Source of the DNA: Kitasatospora mediocidica KCTC 9733
GTDB lineage: Bacteria; Actinomycetota; Actinomycetes; Streptomycetales; Streptomycetaceae
DNA length: 64,000 bases
Reading direction: 5' to 3'
Assembly (NCBI RefSeq): GCF_000744225.1
Contig: NZ_JQLN01000005.1
Coordinates: 558,001-622,000, forward strand
Made by a program: the position numbers and the translations under genes. The stretch's first letter is position 1. Every line of letters begins with the position of its first letter. Positions 42,350 to 51,817 of the stretch are shown here, piece by piece. The notes beneath the pieces are model-generated. The model worked only from the letters and a program-made list of their open reading frames with translations. It was not told the origin of the DNA and searched no databases.

Positions 42350-42473
42350 TCAGTTGTTCCCAGTATGGTGGTGCCGCAGCATCGTCGGACGGGCCGCCCG
42401 GCCGGCCGGACGCCCCAGCAACCCGCGGCCTGTGGCCCGACAGCCACGACCGCGAACCCGGAGCAGAGCAGCA

Positions 42474-44909
42474 TTGAGCAGCCGCGAATCTGACAACGCC
42501 TACCCGCCGCCCCGCCGCGGGGGTACCCCGAGCCGGCGGCCGGGGGAGGGTCCCGACGCCTACCCGTCCGGCACCCCGCCCTACGGCACGCCCGGTGTCG
42601 CGAACGGCTACGGCGCGGGGGCGCCGCTGCCTGGTGGCGACCCCTTCAGTCGGCCGGGACCGGCGACGGACGGCGCCGCGGGGGCGGCGGAGCCGGACGT
42701 TCCGAAGACCGAGACCACGCTGACCACCCGGATCTCGATCAACATCCCGGGCTCGCGGCCGATCCCGCCGGTCGTGATGCGCAGCACCGTCAAGCCCGAG
42801 GAGCCCGAGGCCGCGCCCGCCGAGCAGCCCGGGCCGACCGGCCCGCGGCACCGCTCCGGCTCGCCGGCCTCGCCGGTGATCGGCGTGATGGAGACGGGCG
42901 CGCGCGGTGGTGCGCCGCTGAACCTGCCGCCCGAGTGGCAGACTCCGCCGAACGCTCCGGAGCCCGCCGAGTCCGAGTCCACGGGCGAGTGGTTCCGGCC
43001 CCGGCAGAAGAGCCGACCCGAGCCGGCGGCGGCTCCCGCCCCCACGCCGACTCCCGCTCCCGCTCCCGTCCAGGCGCAGGCGCAGGCGCAGGCGCAGAAC
43101 CCGGCGGCCTCCGGGCCGGCCGCGGGTTCGCCGTACGAGTCCAACGAGCGGTGGCAGCCGACTCCGCAGTTCTCCGCCGAGAGCACCCAGCAGATCCCGG
43201 CCCCGCGGCCGACCGGGGCACCGGCCTCGCCGTTCGCGCCCGCGTTCGGCACCGGCAACGAGCCCGCGCCGGTCGCCGACCAGGGGTTCCCCACCGGCGG
43301 CGGTCAGCAGTTCGGTAAGCCGCAGGGCGGCTACCCGGCCGATCCGTACGCGGGCGGCCCGGCGGCGGAGCCGTACCAGAATGGTGCGGCACGCGACCCC
43401 TTTACTCCCCGGGACCCCTTCGCCCGCCCGGCCGAGACGCCCGCACCCGCGGCCGACCCGTTCGGCACCGGCCCCGCGGCCCCGCGCCGGCCCCAGGGCC
43501 AAGGCGCGCCCGGCCGGTTCGCCCGCTCGCAGCCCCCGGCCGGGCCGTTCCCCCCGGCAGCGGCGGCGCCCCCGGTGCAGCCGGCGCAGCAGGGCTTCGC
43601 CGAGGGCCGGTTCGCCACCGAGCAGAACAGCGACGCGGAGGACACTCAGATCGGCGGCTTCCGCCCGATCAGCGACGACATCCAGCAGGGCGGCGCCATA
43701 CCGGGGCTGCCCGTGAACGGCATGTACGGCGGCGGCCCCCAGGGCGCGCCCCGGCTCGCCGGTACCGCCATGCCCCCGGCGCCCGCCGGTGCCCGCCCGG
43801 CCGGTCCGCCGCCCCCGCCCGGTCCACTCGCCGCCGGTCCCGCCGGCCCGTCCGGTCACGGCGCGCACGCCGGACCGCCCGAGGGGCCGACCCCCGAGGC
43901 GCCCGCCGCTCCCGGCCCGGCCGCGAAGCCGAAGCCGGCTTCGGCCGCCAAGCCCAAGCCCCGCCCGCGTGCCCAGAAGCTGCTGGTCTACGCCGTCGGC
44001 GGCGCCCTCTTCGTGGGTTCGGCCGCCTACGGCACCGGGTTGATGCTCAACCAGGCCGACGTCCCGCGCGGCATCACGGTGCTCGGCACCGACATCGGTG
44101 GCGACAGTCGCGACCAAGCGATCCACCAGCTCGACGCCACCGTCGGCAAGATCGGCCAGCAGCCGATACAGCTGAAGATCGGTGGCCAGGCGTTGACCCT
44201 CGACCCGGCCACCGCCGGTCTCAGCTTCGACACCACCGCCACCGTGGACAGCCTGACCAAGCACAGCTACAGCCCGGTCGACGTGATCAGTTCACTGACC
44301 GGCGACAGCAAGGCCGTGCCGCCGCAGGTCCGGGTGGACCAGGCCAAGCTCAAGGTGGCCCTGGACCAGCTGGCCGGCCAGTCCGCGCAGGGGCTCAAGG
44401 AGGGCTTCGTCCAGTTCAACGACCCGGGCGACCCGAGCGTGGTGCCCGGCCAGGCCGGCCAGGCGGTGGACGGCAACGCGGCTGTCAACCAGGTCCAGCA
44501 GAGCTACCAGGACCGCGCCGCCGGCAAGAGCGACCCGCCGATCTCCCTCGCCGTGACGGCCGCTCAGCCGAAGGTCTCCCAGCAGGCCCTGCAGCAGGCG
44601 GCCGACGGGCTCGGCAAGCAGATCGTCAGTGCCAAGGTGACGGTCGTGGCGGGCAGCAGGCGGTTCGTCTTCACCAGGACGATCGCGAGCAAGACCCTGA
44701 CGCTCGGCCCGGACGCCTCCGGAACCATCGGCCCGCAGTGGAATCTGGACCAGTTGAACAGCGCCATGGGAGGCGTCTTCGACCGGATCAAGTTCCGCAA
44801 GGCCGACGGCACGACGGCCCTCATCACCCCGCAGGATGTCGCGGACGGAATCGCCTCCGTCTTCGCCAACAACGGAGATACGGAGCGCACCTTCAAGTTC
44901 CGTTCGTGA
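42474..44909 (+). CDS. Large protein with disordered N-terminus and VanW/YoaR-type peptidoglycan-binding region
   Basis: 811 residues. The first ~500 are Pro/Ala/Gln-rich and disordered. One transmembrane helix (about 502-525) is followed by about 285 extracytoplasmic residues resembling YoaR-like putative peptidoglycan-binding domains (VLGTDIGGDSRDQAIHQL, LTLDPATAGLSFD). So the disordered part is cytoplasmic. TTG 42474 has GGAG ten bases upstream. It probably senses or binds cell-wall precursors. CAGGCG and CTCCCG hexamer repeats occur in the disordered coding region. Confidence 0.82.
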   Translation: MSSRESDNAYPPPRRGGTPSRRPGEGPDAYPSGTPPYGTPGVANGYGAGAPLPGGDPFSRPGPATDGAAGAAEPDVPKTETTLTTRISINIPGSRPIPPVVMRSTVKPEEPEAAPAEQPGPTGPRHRSGSPASPVIGVMETGARGGAPLNLPPEWQTPPNAPEPAESESTGEWFRPRQKSRPEPAAAPAPTPTPAPAPVQAQAQAQAQNPAASGPAAGSPYESNERWQPTPQFSAESTQQIPAPRPTGAPASPFAPAFGTGNEPAPVADQGFPTGGGQQFGKPQGGYPADPYAGGPAAEPYQNGAARDPFTPRDPFARPAETPAPAADPFGTGPAAPRRPQGQGAPGRFARSQPPAGPFPPAAAAPPVQPAQQGFAEGRFATEQNSDAEDTQIGGFRPISDDIQQGGAIPGLPVNGMYGGGPQGAPRLAGTAMPPAPAGARPAGPPPPPGPLAAGPAGPSGHGAHAGPPEGPTPEAPAAPGPAAKPKPASAAKPKPRPRAQKLLVYAVGGALFVGSAAYGTGLMLNQADVPRGITVLGTDIGGDSRDQAIHQLDATVGKIGQQPIQLKIGGQALTLDPATAGLSFDTTATVDSLTKHSYSPVDVISSLTGDSKAVPPQVRVDQAKLKVALDQLAGQSAQGLKEGFVQFNDPGDPSVVPGQAGQAVDGNAAVNQVQQSYQDRAAGKSDPPISLAVTAAQPKVSQQALQQAADGLGKQIVSAKVTVVAGSRRFVFTRTIASKTLTLGPDASGTIGPQWNLDQLNSAMGGVFDRIKFRKADGTTALITPQDVADGIASVFANNGDTERTFKFRS
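43051..43097 (+). repeat. Hexamer microsatellites in disordered coding region
   Basis: Three copies of CTCCCG (43051-43068) followed by 4.5 copies of CAGGCG (43071-43097), which encode PAPAP and QAQAQ runs. Slippage would change length by two residues without shifting the frame. Confidence 0.8.
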
Positions 44910-44924
44910 CATGTCAAGAATCAC

Positions 44925-44965
44925 CGTCGGAGCCCCGAAGAGCTTCTCTCTTCGGGGCTCCGACG
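44925..44965 (+). terminator. Terminator after VanW/YoaR-type gene
   Basis: An 18-base perfect stem (44925-44942 / 44948-44965) with a 5-base loop, followed by TGTTT. Confidence 0.88.
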
Positions 44966-45460
44966 TGTTTCCCGGCGACATCCCGCCACTGGCGTGTAAC
45001 TGACACAGTACGGGGGCAGCACCTCTCCGGATGGATTCCAGAGGGCGCTCAAATGGCTGACGAATAGTCGCCGCTGGCGGTATCCCGCCAAATCCGTCCG
45101 ATAACCGGACGCAGAAAACCGGCGAGTAATGCCCACAGAACCGGGCAAACCGGACGTCACCATCTACGCGCGTCGACCCCCTGGAGCCCGGAGTGTCGCG
45201 TTCACATACCGGTGTTACTAAGTCCTCGTTACGAACTCATGAACGAGATATGGGAGAGAATGTCCGTTTTATGGCGTCTCGCCTGATGCTTGTCAAGTAG
45301 CTGAAAGCTACAACCTGGTGGACATTCCAGAACGAAGCCAAAACTGCACGCTCAGGCACTCAGAAACTCTTGACGTTCGATAAACGAGTTGCGAGAGTCC
45401 GTTCGACCAACTTCTTTCCTCGTTGCTGCTGCACAGACCACCGGCGGGAGCTTTCGCACC
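44966..45460 (+). promoter_or_regulatory. AT-rich upstream region of first oligopeptide permease operon
   Basis: About 495 noncoding bases, clearly AT-richer than flanking genes between about 45195 and 45400. It holds small inverted repeats (GTGT-AACTG-ACAC at 44994-45006, GTAGCT-GAA-AGCTAC at 45297-45311) and a TTGACG -35-like element near 45372, without a convincing -10. This length and composition suggest a complex, developmentally regulated promoter. Confidence 0.5.
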
Positions 45461-46486
45461 ATGACGACGCCAACTGAGGACACGACAGAGACCGAACCGG
45501 TCCTCGTCGCGTCCGCTACGGACCTCACCGGCAACAAGCCGGGCGAGTTCCTTGGGCGCACCCCGGGCCAGATTGCCTGGAGCCGCTTCAAGCGCAACCG
45601 CATCGGTGTGCTCTGCGCCGGTATCGTGATCTTCTTCTTCCTGCTCGCCATCTTCGCTCCGGTGATCAGCGCGCTGTACGGCCAGTCGCCCTACATCGCC
45701 TACGGGCTCCGTAACCCGAACCTGCTGGACGACTACGGCGTGCCGATGGGCGCCGGCTACGGGATGAGTGCCGAGCACTGGTTCGGCATCACGCCGAACA
45801 CCGGCTACGACATCTTCATCAAGCTGATCTACGGGATCCGCACCTCGATGGGCATCGGCATCATCGTGACGATCGTGTCCAGCCTCCTGGGCATCGTCAT
45901 CGGTGTTGCGCAGGGTTACCTGGGCGGCCGCTTCGACTACTTCGTCGGGCGCTTCACGGACCTGCTGCTCGGCCTGCCGAGCCAGCTGTTCTTCATCGCC
46001 TTCACGCCGATCGTGCTGAACCTCTTCGTCCGCCCCGACGAGGAGACCCCGATCCACATCCGGGTCATCGCGATCGTCCTGGTGCAGACCCTCCTCGGCT
46101 GGATGGCCACCTCCCGCCTGCTGCGCGGTCTCGCGCTGAGCCTGCGCGAGCGCGAGTACATCGAGGCCGCGAAGATCGCAGGTGCTTCCTCCCTGCGGAT
46201 CATCTTCAAGGAACTGATGCCCAACCTGGCCACCACGATCCTGGTCCAGGTGACGCTGCTGCTGCCGCTCACCGTGACCGCCGAGGCCGGTCTCTCGTTC
46301 CTGGGCGTCGGCATGACCGAGCCCACTCCCGACTGGGGACTGATGTTCCTGGACTCGGTGAACAACTACCAGAACGACCTGACCTACCTGCTCTTCCCCG
46401 GCCTCTCGCTGACGATCTTCTCCGTCGCGTTCAGCCTGTTCGGGGACGCCGTCCGAGACGCGCTCGACCCGAAGACCATTCGCTGA
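45461..46486 (+). CDS. Oligopeptide ABC transporter permease (DppC/OppC-like, BldKA position)
   Basis: 341 residues. A cytoplasmic N-terminus, then six transmembrane helices and the permease EAA loop (EYIEAAKIAGASSLRIIFKE) that contacts the ATPases. The C-terminus ends in DALDPKTIR, the usual OppC ending. ATG 45461 follows GGGAG. It is first in a five-gene unit ordered permease, lipoprotein, permease, ATPase, ATPase, the order described for bldKABCDE in S. coelicolor; identity as bldK is inferred from order and family only. Confidence 0.92.
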   Translation: MTTPTEDTTETEPVLVASATDLTGNKPGEFLGRTPGQIAWSRFKRNRIGVLCAGIVIFFFLLAIFAPVISALYGQSPYIAYGLRNPNLLDDYGVPMGAGYGMSAEHWFGITPNTGYDIFIKLIYGIRTSMGIGIIVTIVSSLLGIVIGVAQGYLGGRFDYFVGRFTDLLLGLPSQLFFIAFTPIVLNLFVRPDEETPIHIRVIAIVLVQTLLGWMATSRLLRGLALSLREREYIEAAKIAGASSLRIIFKELMPNLATTILVQVTLLLPLTVTAEAGLSFLGVGMTEPTPDWGLMFLDSVNNYQNDLTYLLFPGLSLTIFSVAFSLFGDAVRDALDPKTIR

Positions 46487-46609
46487 GCCGCGCCGCTTTC
46501 GGTACCAACGTTCTACCCCCGCTCCACCCCAGTCCGGCCACCCCGGGGCAGTGCCGCCCCGCCGGTCCGCGCTGGCCAGTCCTAGATGACCAGTGACAGG
46601 TAGGAACCA

Positions 46610-48373
46610 ATGAGACTTCGCAAGGCAGCCATCATGCCGGCGCTCGTGGCCGTCAGCGCTCTGACGCTGACCGCCTGTGGCGGGGGTAGCTCTTCCTCGA
46701 GCGGCGACGCCAAGAAGGCCACCGCCGAGGTGGCGAACTTCGGCCTCGGCACCGCTGCCGACTCGCAGGGCCCGGTCAAGGGCGCTGCTGGTGCCAAGAA
46801 GGGCGGCACGGCGTACGACATCGAGCCGGCCGGCTTCGACTACCTGGACCCGAGCCAGCAGTACGTCAACACGTACCAGGTCGTCGGCAGCCTCTACAGC
46901 CGTCAGCTGACCGGCTACAAGACGGACCCGGCCACCGGCAAGGTCATCCTGGTCGGCGACATGGCGACCGACACCGGCACGCAGAGCGACGGCGGCAAGA
47001 CCTGGACCTGGACCTTGAAGAAGGGTCTGAAGTTCGAGGACGGCACGCCGATCACCTCGAAGGACGTCAAGTACGCGGTCGAGCGTCTGTACTCCCCGTA
47101 CCAGACCCAGGGTGCGACGTACTTCCAGACCTGGCTCTCCGGCGCGGACTACCGCAAGGTCTACGCCGGTCCGGACGCGGGTGAGCTGCCGGACAGCGTC
47201 ATCGCGACCCCCGACGCGCAGACCATCGTCTTCCACTTCCAGGCTCCGCACGCCGACGCGCCCTACGCCGCCCAGATGCCGAACATCACGGCCATCGAGC
47301 GGTCGAAGGACGACAAGGAGAAGTACAACAACCACCCGGTCTCGATTGGTCCCTACAAGATCAAGTCGTACGAGCCCGACAAGTCCCTCGTGTTCGAGCG
47401 CAACCCCGAGTGGGACCCGAGCACCGACCCGATCCGCGCCGCGAACGTGGACTCGTGGTCGTTCGAGCTCGGCATCGACCAGGCGCTGCTGACCCAGCGT
47501 CTGATGGCCGGCTCGGGCAACGACAAGGACGCGGTCACCATCGCCGCGAACGCCGACAACGCGAGCATCAAGACGATCCAGAGCGACGCGCAGTACGCGA
47601 GCCGCACGATCAACCAGTACGAGCCCTACGTCGACGTGTTCAACATCAACACGACCCGGGTCACCGACGTCAACGTCCGCAAGGCGCTGGCCGTCGCGTT
47701 CCCGACCGCCACGGTCCAGAAGCTGCTCGGCGGCTCGGCCACCGGCGACGTCGCGGGCAACCTGATGAGCCCGACCGTGGGCGGCTGGCAGAACACCGAC
47801 CCGCTGGGCGTCAAGGCCACGCCGAACGGTGACCCGGTCAAGGCCAAGGCCATGCTGACCGCCGCCGGCAAGGTCGGCTACACGATCGTGCTGGCGTACT
47901 CCAACACGACCCGCTGGCAGACCACCACCGCCGCGATCGCCGACCAGCTGAACGCAGCCGGCTTCAACGTGCAGCGCAAGGAGCTGGACCCGACCAGCTA
48001 CTACACGCAGATCGGCAAGCCCGACAACGGCTTCGACCTGTACCGCAGTGGCTGGGGTGCCGACTGGCCGGTCGGCTCGACCGTCGTCCCGCCGACCCTG
48101 GACGGCCGCACCATCGGTGACGGTGCGCCGAACTACTCGCACTACAACAGCGCCACCAGCAACGCCGAGATGGACCGGATCAACAAGATCACGGACGTCA
48201 AGGAGCAGGCTGCCGAGTGGATGAAGCTGTCGGACACCATCCTCGCCAATGATGTCCCGATGATCCCGACCACCTACGACAAGTACTTCCAGGTCTACGG
48301 TGCGGGCCTCGGCGGCGTCGCCTACAACCCGGTCCTGGGCGCGGTCGACCTGTCGAACATCTTCATCAAGTAA
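46610..48373 (+). CDS. Oligopeptide-binding lipoprotein (family 5 SBP, BldKB position)
   Basis: 587 residues. The lipobox ends LTAC (Cys23 lipidated). The mature protein follows the bacterial extracellular solute-binding family 5 layout (RQLTGYKTDP, WTWTLKKGLKFEDGTPITS, PVSIGPYKI). It captures oligopeptides outside the membrane for the two permeases. ATG 46610 follows AGGTAGGAA. A strong hairpin (48409-48444) follows it within the operon, which could allow more SBP than downstream components. Confidence 0.93.
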   Translation: MRLRKAAIMPALVAVSALTLTACGGGSSSSSGDAKKATAEVANFGLGTAADSQGPVKGAAGAKKGGTAYDIEPAGFDYLDPSQQYVNTYQVVGSLYSRQLTGYKTDPATGKVILVGDMATDTGTQSDGGKTWTWTLKKGLKFEDGTPITSKDVKYAVERLYSPYQTQGATYFQTWLSGADYRKVYAGPDAGELPDSVIATPDAQTIVFHFQAPHADAPYAAQMPNITAIERSKDDKEKYNNHPVSIGPYKIKSYEPDKSLVFERNPEWDPSTDPIRAANVDSWSFELGIDQALLTQRLMAGSGNDKDAVTIAANADNASIKTIQSDAQYASRTINQYEPYVDVFNINTTRVTDVNVRKALAVAFPTATVQKLLGGSATGDVAGNLMSPTVGGWQNTDPLGVKATPNGDPVKAKAMLTAAGKVGYTIVLAYSNTTRWQTTTAAIADQLNAAGFNVQRKELDPTSYYTQIGKPDNGFDLYRSGWGADWPVGSTVVPPTLDGRTIGDGAPNYSHYNSATSNAEMDRINKITDVKEQAAEWMKLSDTILANDVPMIPTTYDKYFQVYGAGLGGVAYNPVLGAVDLSNIFIK

Positions 48374-48408
48374 GCACCGGATCCGGAGCAGGCCTCCGGG
48401 CCCGCTCC

Positions 48409-48444
48409 CCCGGGCAGGGCCACCTGATGGTGGCCCTGCCCGGG
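48409..48444 (+). terminator. Intra-operon stem-loop after SBP gene
   Basis: A 16-base perfect stem CCCGGGCAGGGCCACC / GGTGGCCCTGCCCGGG (48409-48424, 48429-48444), loop TGAT. It lies between the lipoprotein and permease genes; likely a partial terminator or mRNA-stabilising element. Confidence 0.75.
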
Positions 48445-48529
48445 CCACGTGCCGACCACCCGTGACCCGGGGGTCGCACTCTCCACGACGTGGCCGCCTA
48501 GGGCGCCCTCTCTCGGAAGAGCTCATCCC

Positions 48530-49510
48530 ATGCTCCGATTTCTCATCCGCCGGGCGCTCGGCGCTGCGGTCATCATCGTCCTGCTGATCGCACTCACCTA
48601 CTTCGCGTTCTTCTCGCTTCCGACCGACCCCGCGTCGCTCTCCTGCCCGAAGGGCTGCTCCCCGCAGCTGCTCGCGCAGATCCGCGAGAACATGCACCTG
48701 AACCAGCCGATCGTCGTGCAGTTCTGGCACTACTTCAGCGGCCTGTTCGTCGGCCAGGACTTCGGCAACCTCGGCCACTGCGCGGCCCCCTGCTTCGGTT
48801 ACTCGTACAACAGCCAGCAGTTCGTCTGGGACCGCATCGCGGCCAACTACCCCGCCACCTTCACGCTCGCCGTCGGCGGCGCCGCCTGCTTCCTCAGCAT
48901 CGGCGTGGGCCTGGGCATGATCTCGGCGTGGAAGCAGGGCTCGTTCTGGGACAAGGCGGCCAGCTCCATCTCGCTGGTCGGCCAGTCGACCCAGATCTAC
49001 TTCCTCGGCCCGCTGGCGATGGCCCTGTTCGTCGTGAACCTGAAGTGGCTCGTCCAGCCGAACTACACCCCGTTCACCCAGGACCCGTGGGCCTGCTTCC
49101 AGGGCATGATCCTTCCCTGGCTGGTCATGTCGGTGATCTTCTGGTCGAACTACACCCGCCAGGTCCGCTCGCTGATGCTGGAGCAGCTCTCCGAGGACCA
49201 CATCCGGGCCGCCCGCGCCAAGGGCATGTCGAACAGCTACGTCTGGTGGCGCTACGCGCTGCGCGGCGCGATGGCCCCGATCGTCACGATCTTCGGTATC
49301 GACCTCGGCGCCGTCTTCTCCGGCGCGATCATCACCGAGTACACCTTCGGTGTGCACGGCCTCGGCTACCTCGCCGTGCAGGCCGTCCACCAGGAGGACC
49401 TCTACCTGGAGCTGGGCGTGCTGATCTTCAGCTCGGTCTCCATCCTGCTCTTCAACATCATCGTCGACGCCGCTTACGCTCTCCTCGACCCCCGGGTCCG
49501 GCTGGGATGA
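48530..49510 (+). CDS. Oligopeptide ABC transporter permease (DppB/OppB-like, BldKC position)
   Basis: 326 residues with six transmembrane helices; N-terminal MLRFLIRRALGAAVIIVLL is typical of OppB/DppB. The EAA loop is DHIRAARAKGMSNSYVWWRY. The first periplasmic loop is unusually Cys-rich (CPKGC, CAAPC). ATG 48530 is chosen over upstream in-frame codons because the hydrophobic helix must start here. Partner of the OppC-like permease at 45461. Confidence 0.92.
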   Translation: MLRFLIRRALGAAVIIVLLIALTYFAFFSLPTDPASLSCPKGCSPQLLAQIRENMHLNQPIVVQFWHYFSGLFVGQDFGNLGHCAAPCFGYSYNSQQFVWDRIAANYPATFTLAVGGAACFLSIGVGLGMISAWKQGSFWDKAASSISLVGQSTQIYFLGPLAMALFVVNLKWLVQPNYTPFTQDPWACFQGMILPWLVMSVIFWSNYTRQVRSLMLEQLSEDHIRAARAKGMSNSYVWWRYALRGAMAPIVTIFGIDLGAVFSGAIITEYTFGVHGLGYLAVQAVHQEDLYLELGVLIFSSVSILLFNIIVDAAYALLDPRVRLG

Positions 49511-49565
49511 CCTCCGCCCCGCTCGTGACTGTTCCGTACCACCCCGCCCCCGAGGAGACCCGACC

Positions 49566-50636
49566 GTGAGCACCCTCACCAAGTCCGAGGCCGTCGACGC
49601 ACCCCAGGCCGGCAACGCCTTCCTCTCGGTGCGCGACCTGCGCGTCCGCTTCCGCACCGAAGACGGCATCGTCAACGCCGTCAACAACCTGACCTTCGAC
49701 CTCGAGCAGGGCAAGACCCTGGGCATCGTCGGTGAGTCGGGGTCCGGCAAGTCGGTGTCCAACCTGGCCGTGATGGGCCTGCACAACCCGAGGAACACCA
49801 CCATCGAGGGGACGGTGACGCTCGATGGCCAGGAGCTGCTCACCGCCTCCCAGCGTGAGCTGGAGAAGCTCCGCGGCAACAAGATGGCGATGATCTTCCA
49901 GGACGCGCTGGCCGCGCTCTCGCCGTACTACACGATCGGCCGGCAGATCGCCGAGCCGTTCATGAAGCACACGGGGGCGAACAAGAAGGAAGGTCGCGAG
50001 CGCGCGATCGAGATGCTCCGCCGGGTCGGCATCCCGCAGCCGCAGACCCGTGTCGACGACTTCCCGCACCAGTTCTCCGGCGGTATGCGCCAGCGCGCGA
50101 TGATCGCGATGGCCCTGGTCTGCGACCCGCAGCTGCTGATCGCCGACGAGCCGACCACCGCGCTCGACGTGACGGTGCAGGCCCAGATCGTCGACCTGCT
50201 GAAGGACCTCCAGCAGGAGAGCGGCACCTCGATCGTCTTCATCACCCACGACCTCGGCGTGATCCGTGAGATCGCCGACGACGTCCTGGTGATGTACGCG
50301 GGCCGGGCCGTGGAGCGCGGCACCATGCGCGAGGTCCTGAAGACCTCCCAGCACCCCTACGGCTGGGGTCTGCTGAGCTCGATCCCGCGGATCAACAGCT
50401 CGGTCGACGTCCCGCTGGAGCCGATCCCGGGCACCCCGCCGTCGCTGCTGAACCCGCCGACGGGCTGCGCCTTCAACCCCCGGTGCGCGTACCGTGAGCT
50501 GGTGGACGGCGACAAGTGCGTGACCGAGCGCCCGCCGCTGGAGCTGGCCAACGGCCACCTCTCCGCCTGCCACCTCACCCCCGCGCAGAAGCAGTCCATC
50601 CTCACCGAGCAGATCCTGCCCCGGCTGAGCAGCTGA
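49566..50636 (+). CDS. Oligopeptide ABC transporter ATPase (OppD-like)
   Basis: 356 residues. Walker A GESGSGKS, signature FSGGMRQRAM, Walker B LLIADEPTTALD and His-loop THDLGVI are intact. The C-terminal OppC_N-like region has the Cys motif CAFNPRC...CV...C seen in Opp/Dpp ATPases with an Fe-S cluster. GTG at 49566 (GTGAGCACC) follows GAGGAGACC. Energises import with the OppF-like subunit. Confidence 0.94.
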   Translation: MSTLTKSEAVDAPQAGNAFLSVRDLRVRFRTEDGIVNAVNNLTFDLEQGKTLGIVGESGSGKSVSNLAVMGLHNPRNTTIEGTVTLDGQELLTASQRELEKLRGNKMAMIFQDALAALSPYYTIGRQIAEPFMKHTGANKKEGRERAIEMLRRVGIPQPQTRVDDFPHQFSGGMRQRAMIAMALVCDPQLLIADEPTTALDVTVQAQIVDLLKDLQQESGTSIVFITHDLGVIREIADDVLVMYAGRAVERGTMREVLKTSQHPYGWGLLSSIPRINSSVDVPLEPIPGTPPSLLNPPTGCAFNPRCAYRELVDGDKCVTERPPLELANGHLSACHLTPAQKQSILTEQILPRLSS

Positions 50637-50663
50637 GCTCGGTAAAGGAGCCAAGGAAATCCC

Positions 50664-51755
50664 ATGAGCGCAAAGACTCTGACCGAGCCGGCCGACGCGG
50701 CCCCCACCTCCGGCGAGACCCTGCTGGAGGTCAACGGCCTCACCAAGCACTTCCCCGTGATGGGCGGTTTCCCGTTCAAGCGCCAGGTCGGTGCCGTCCA
50801 GGCGGTCGACGGCGTGACCTTCGACGTCCACAAGGGCGAGAGCCTGGGCCTGGTCGGTGAGTCCGGCTGCGGCAAGTCGACCACCGGCCGACTGCTCACC
50901 CGGCTGCTGGAGCCCACCGGCGGGACGGTGAAGTACCTCGGCCAGGACATCACGCACGCCTCCCGCAAGGAGATCGCGCCGATCCGGTCCGAGATCCAGA
51001 TGATCTTCCAGGACCCGTACTCGTCGCTGAACCCGCGGCACACGGTCGGCACGATCATCTCGGGCCCGATGGAGATCAACAACATCAACCCGGCCGGTGG
51101 CCGCGCGAACAGGGTGAAGGAGCTCCTGGAGATCGTCGGTCTCAACCCGGAGCACTTCAACCGCTTCCCGCACGAGTTCTCCGGCGGCCAGCGTCAGCGC
51201 ATCGGCGTGGCCCGCGCGCTCGCGCTCAACCCGAAGCTGATCATCGCGGACGAGCCGGTCTCCGCGCTCGACGTGTCGATCCAGGCCCAGGTCGTCAACC
51301 TGCTCCAGGGCCTGCAGCGCGAGCTCGGCATCGCCTTCGTCTTCATCGCGCACGACCTGTCGATCGTCCGGCACTTCTCGCAGCGCGTCGCGGTGATGTA
51401 CCTGGGCAAGATCGTCGAGATCGCGGACCGGGACGCCCTCTACACGCGCCCCCGCCACCCGTACACCCACGCGCTGCTGTCGGCCGCGCCGGACGCCGAC
51501 CCGGACAACAACTCCATCGAGCGCATCCGGCTGACCGGTGACGTCCCGTCGCCGCTCAACCCGCCGTCCGGCTGCCGGTTCCGCACCCGCTGCTGGAAGG
51601 CCCAGGAGAAGTGCGCCACCGAGGAGCCGCCGCTGCTCCAGATCGGCGGCAACGACGCCGGCCACCTCACCGCCTGCCACTTCCCGGAGGACGGTGACGC
51701 CGCCGCCAAGCGCGCCGCCGCCGCCGTTCCCGCGGCACGGACCACCGAGGACTGA
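50664..51755 (+). CDS. Oligopeptide ABC transporter ATPase (OppF-like)
   Basis: 363 residues. Walker [10 protein letters not shown], signature [12 protein letters not shown], Walker [13 protein letters not shown] and His-loop AHDLSIV intact, plus the C-terminal Cys set (CRFRTRC, C) for the OppDF Fe-S motif. It starts 27 bases after the OppD-like stop; AAAGGAG precedes it. The operon ends at a 20-bp bidirectional terminator. Confidence 0.94.
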   Translation: MSAKTLTEPADAAPTSGETLLEVNGLTKHFPVMGGFPFKRQVGAVQAVDGVTFDVHKGESLGLVGESGCGKSTTGRLLTRLLEPTGGTVKYLGQDITHASRKEIAPIRSEIQMIFQDPYSSLNPRHTVGTIISGPMEINNINPAGGRANRVKELLEIVGLNPEHFNRFPHEFSGGQRQRIGVARALALNPKLIIADEPVSALDVSIQAQVVNLLQGLQRELGIAFVFIAHDLSIVRHFSQRVAVMYLGKIVEIADRDALYTRPRHPYTHALLSAAPDADPDNNSIERIRLTGDVPSPLNPPSGCRFRTRCWKAQEKCATEEPPLLQIGGNDAGHLTACHFPEDGDAAAKRAAAAVPAARTTED

Positions 51756-51772
51756 GCGCGCATCACCCGCAA

Positions 51773-51815
51773 CGCGTGAGGGCCCCAGGAGCTGCTCCTG
51801 GGGCCCTCACGCGTC
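51773..51815. terminator. Bidirectional terminator operon 1 / M48 gene
   Basis: A 20-base perfect stem (51773-51792 / 51796-51815) with a 3-base loop, 17 bases after the OppF-like stop and abutting the convergent M48 gene's stop at 51818. Confidence 0.88.
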
Positions 51816-51817
51816 TC

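Noticed and set aside
42246-44264. 672-codon minus-strand frame opposite the VanW/YoaR-type gene
   Set aside because: Gly/Arg-rich low complexity, antisense to a gene with a membrane helix and wall-binding domains.
45308-49882. Very long open frame on the minus strand across the first oligopeptide operon
   Set aside because: Arg/Val/Asp/His-rich shadow of plus-strand genes with clear domains; typical of high-GC antisense frames.
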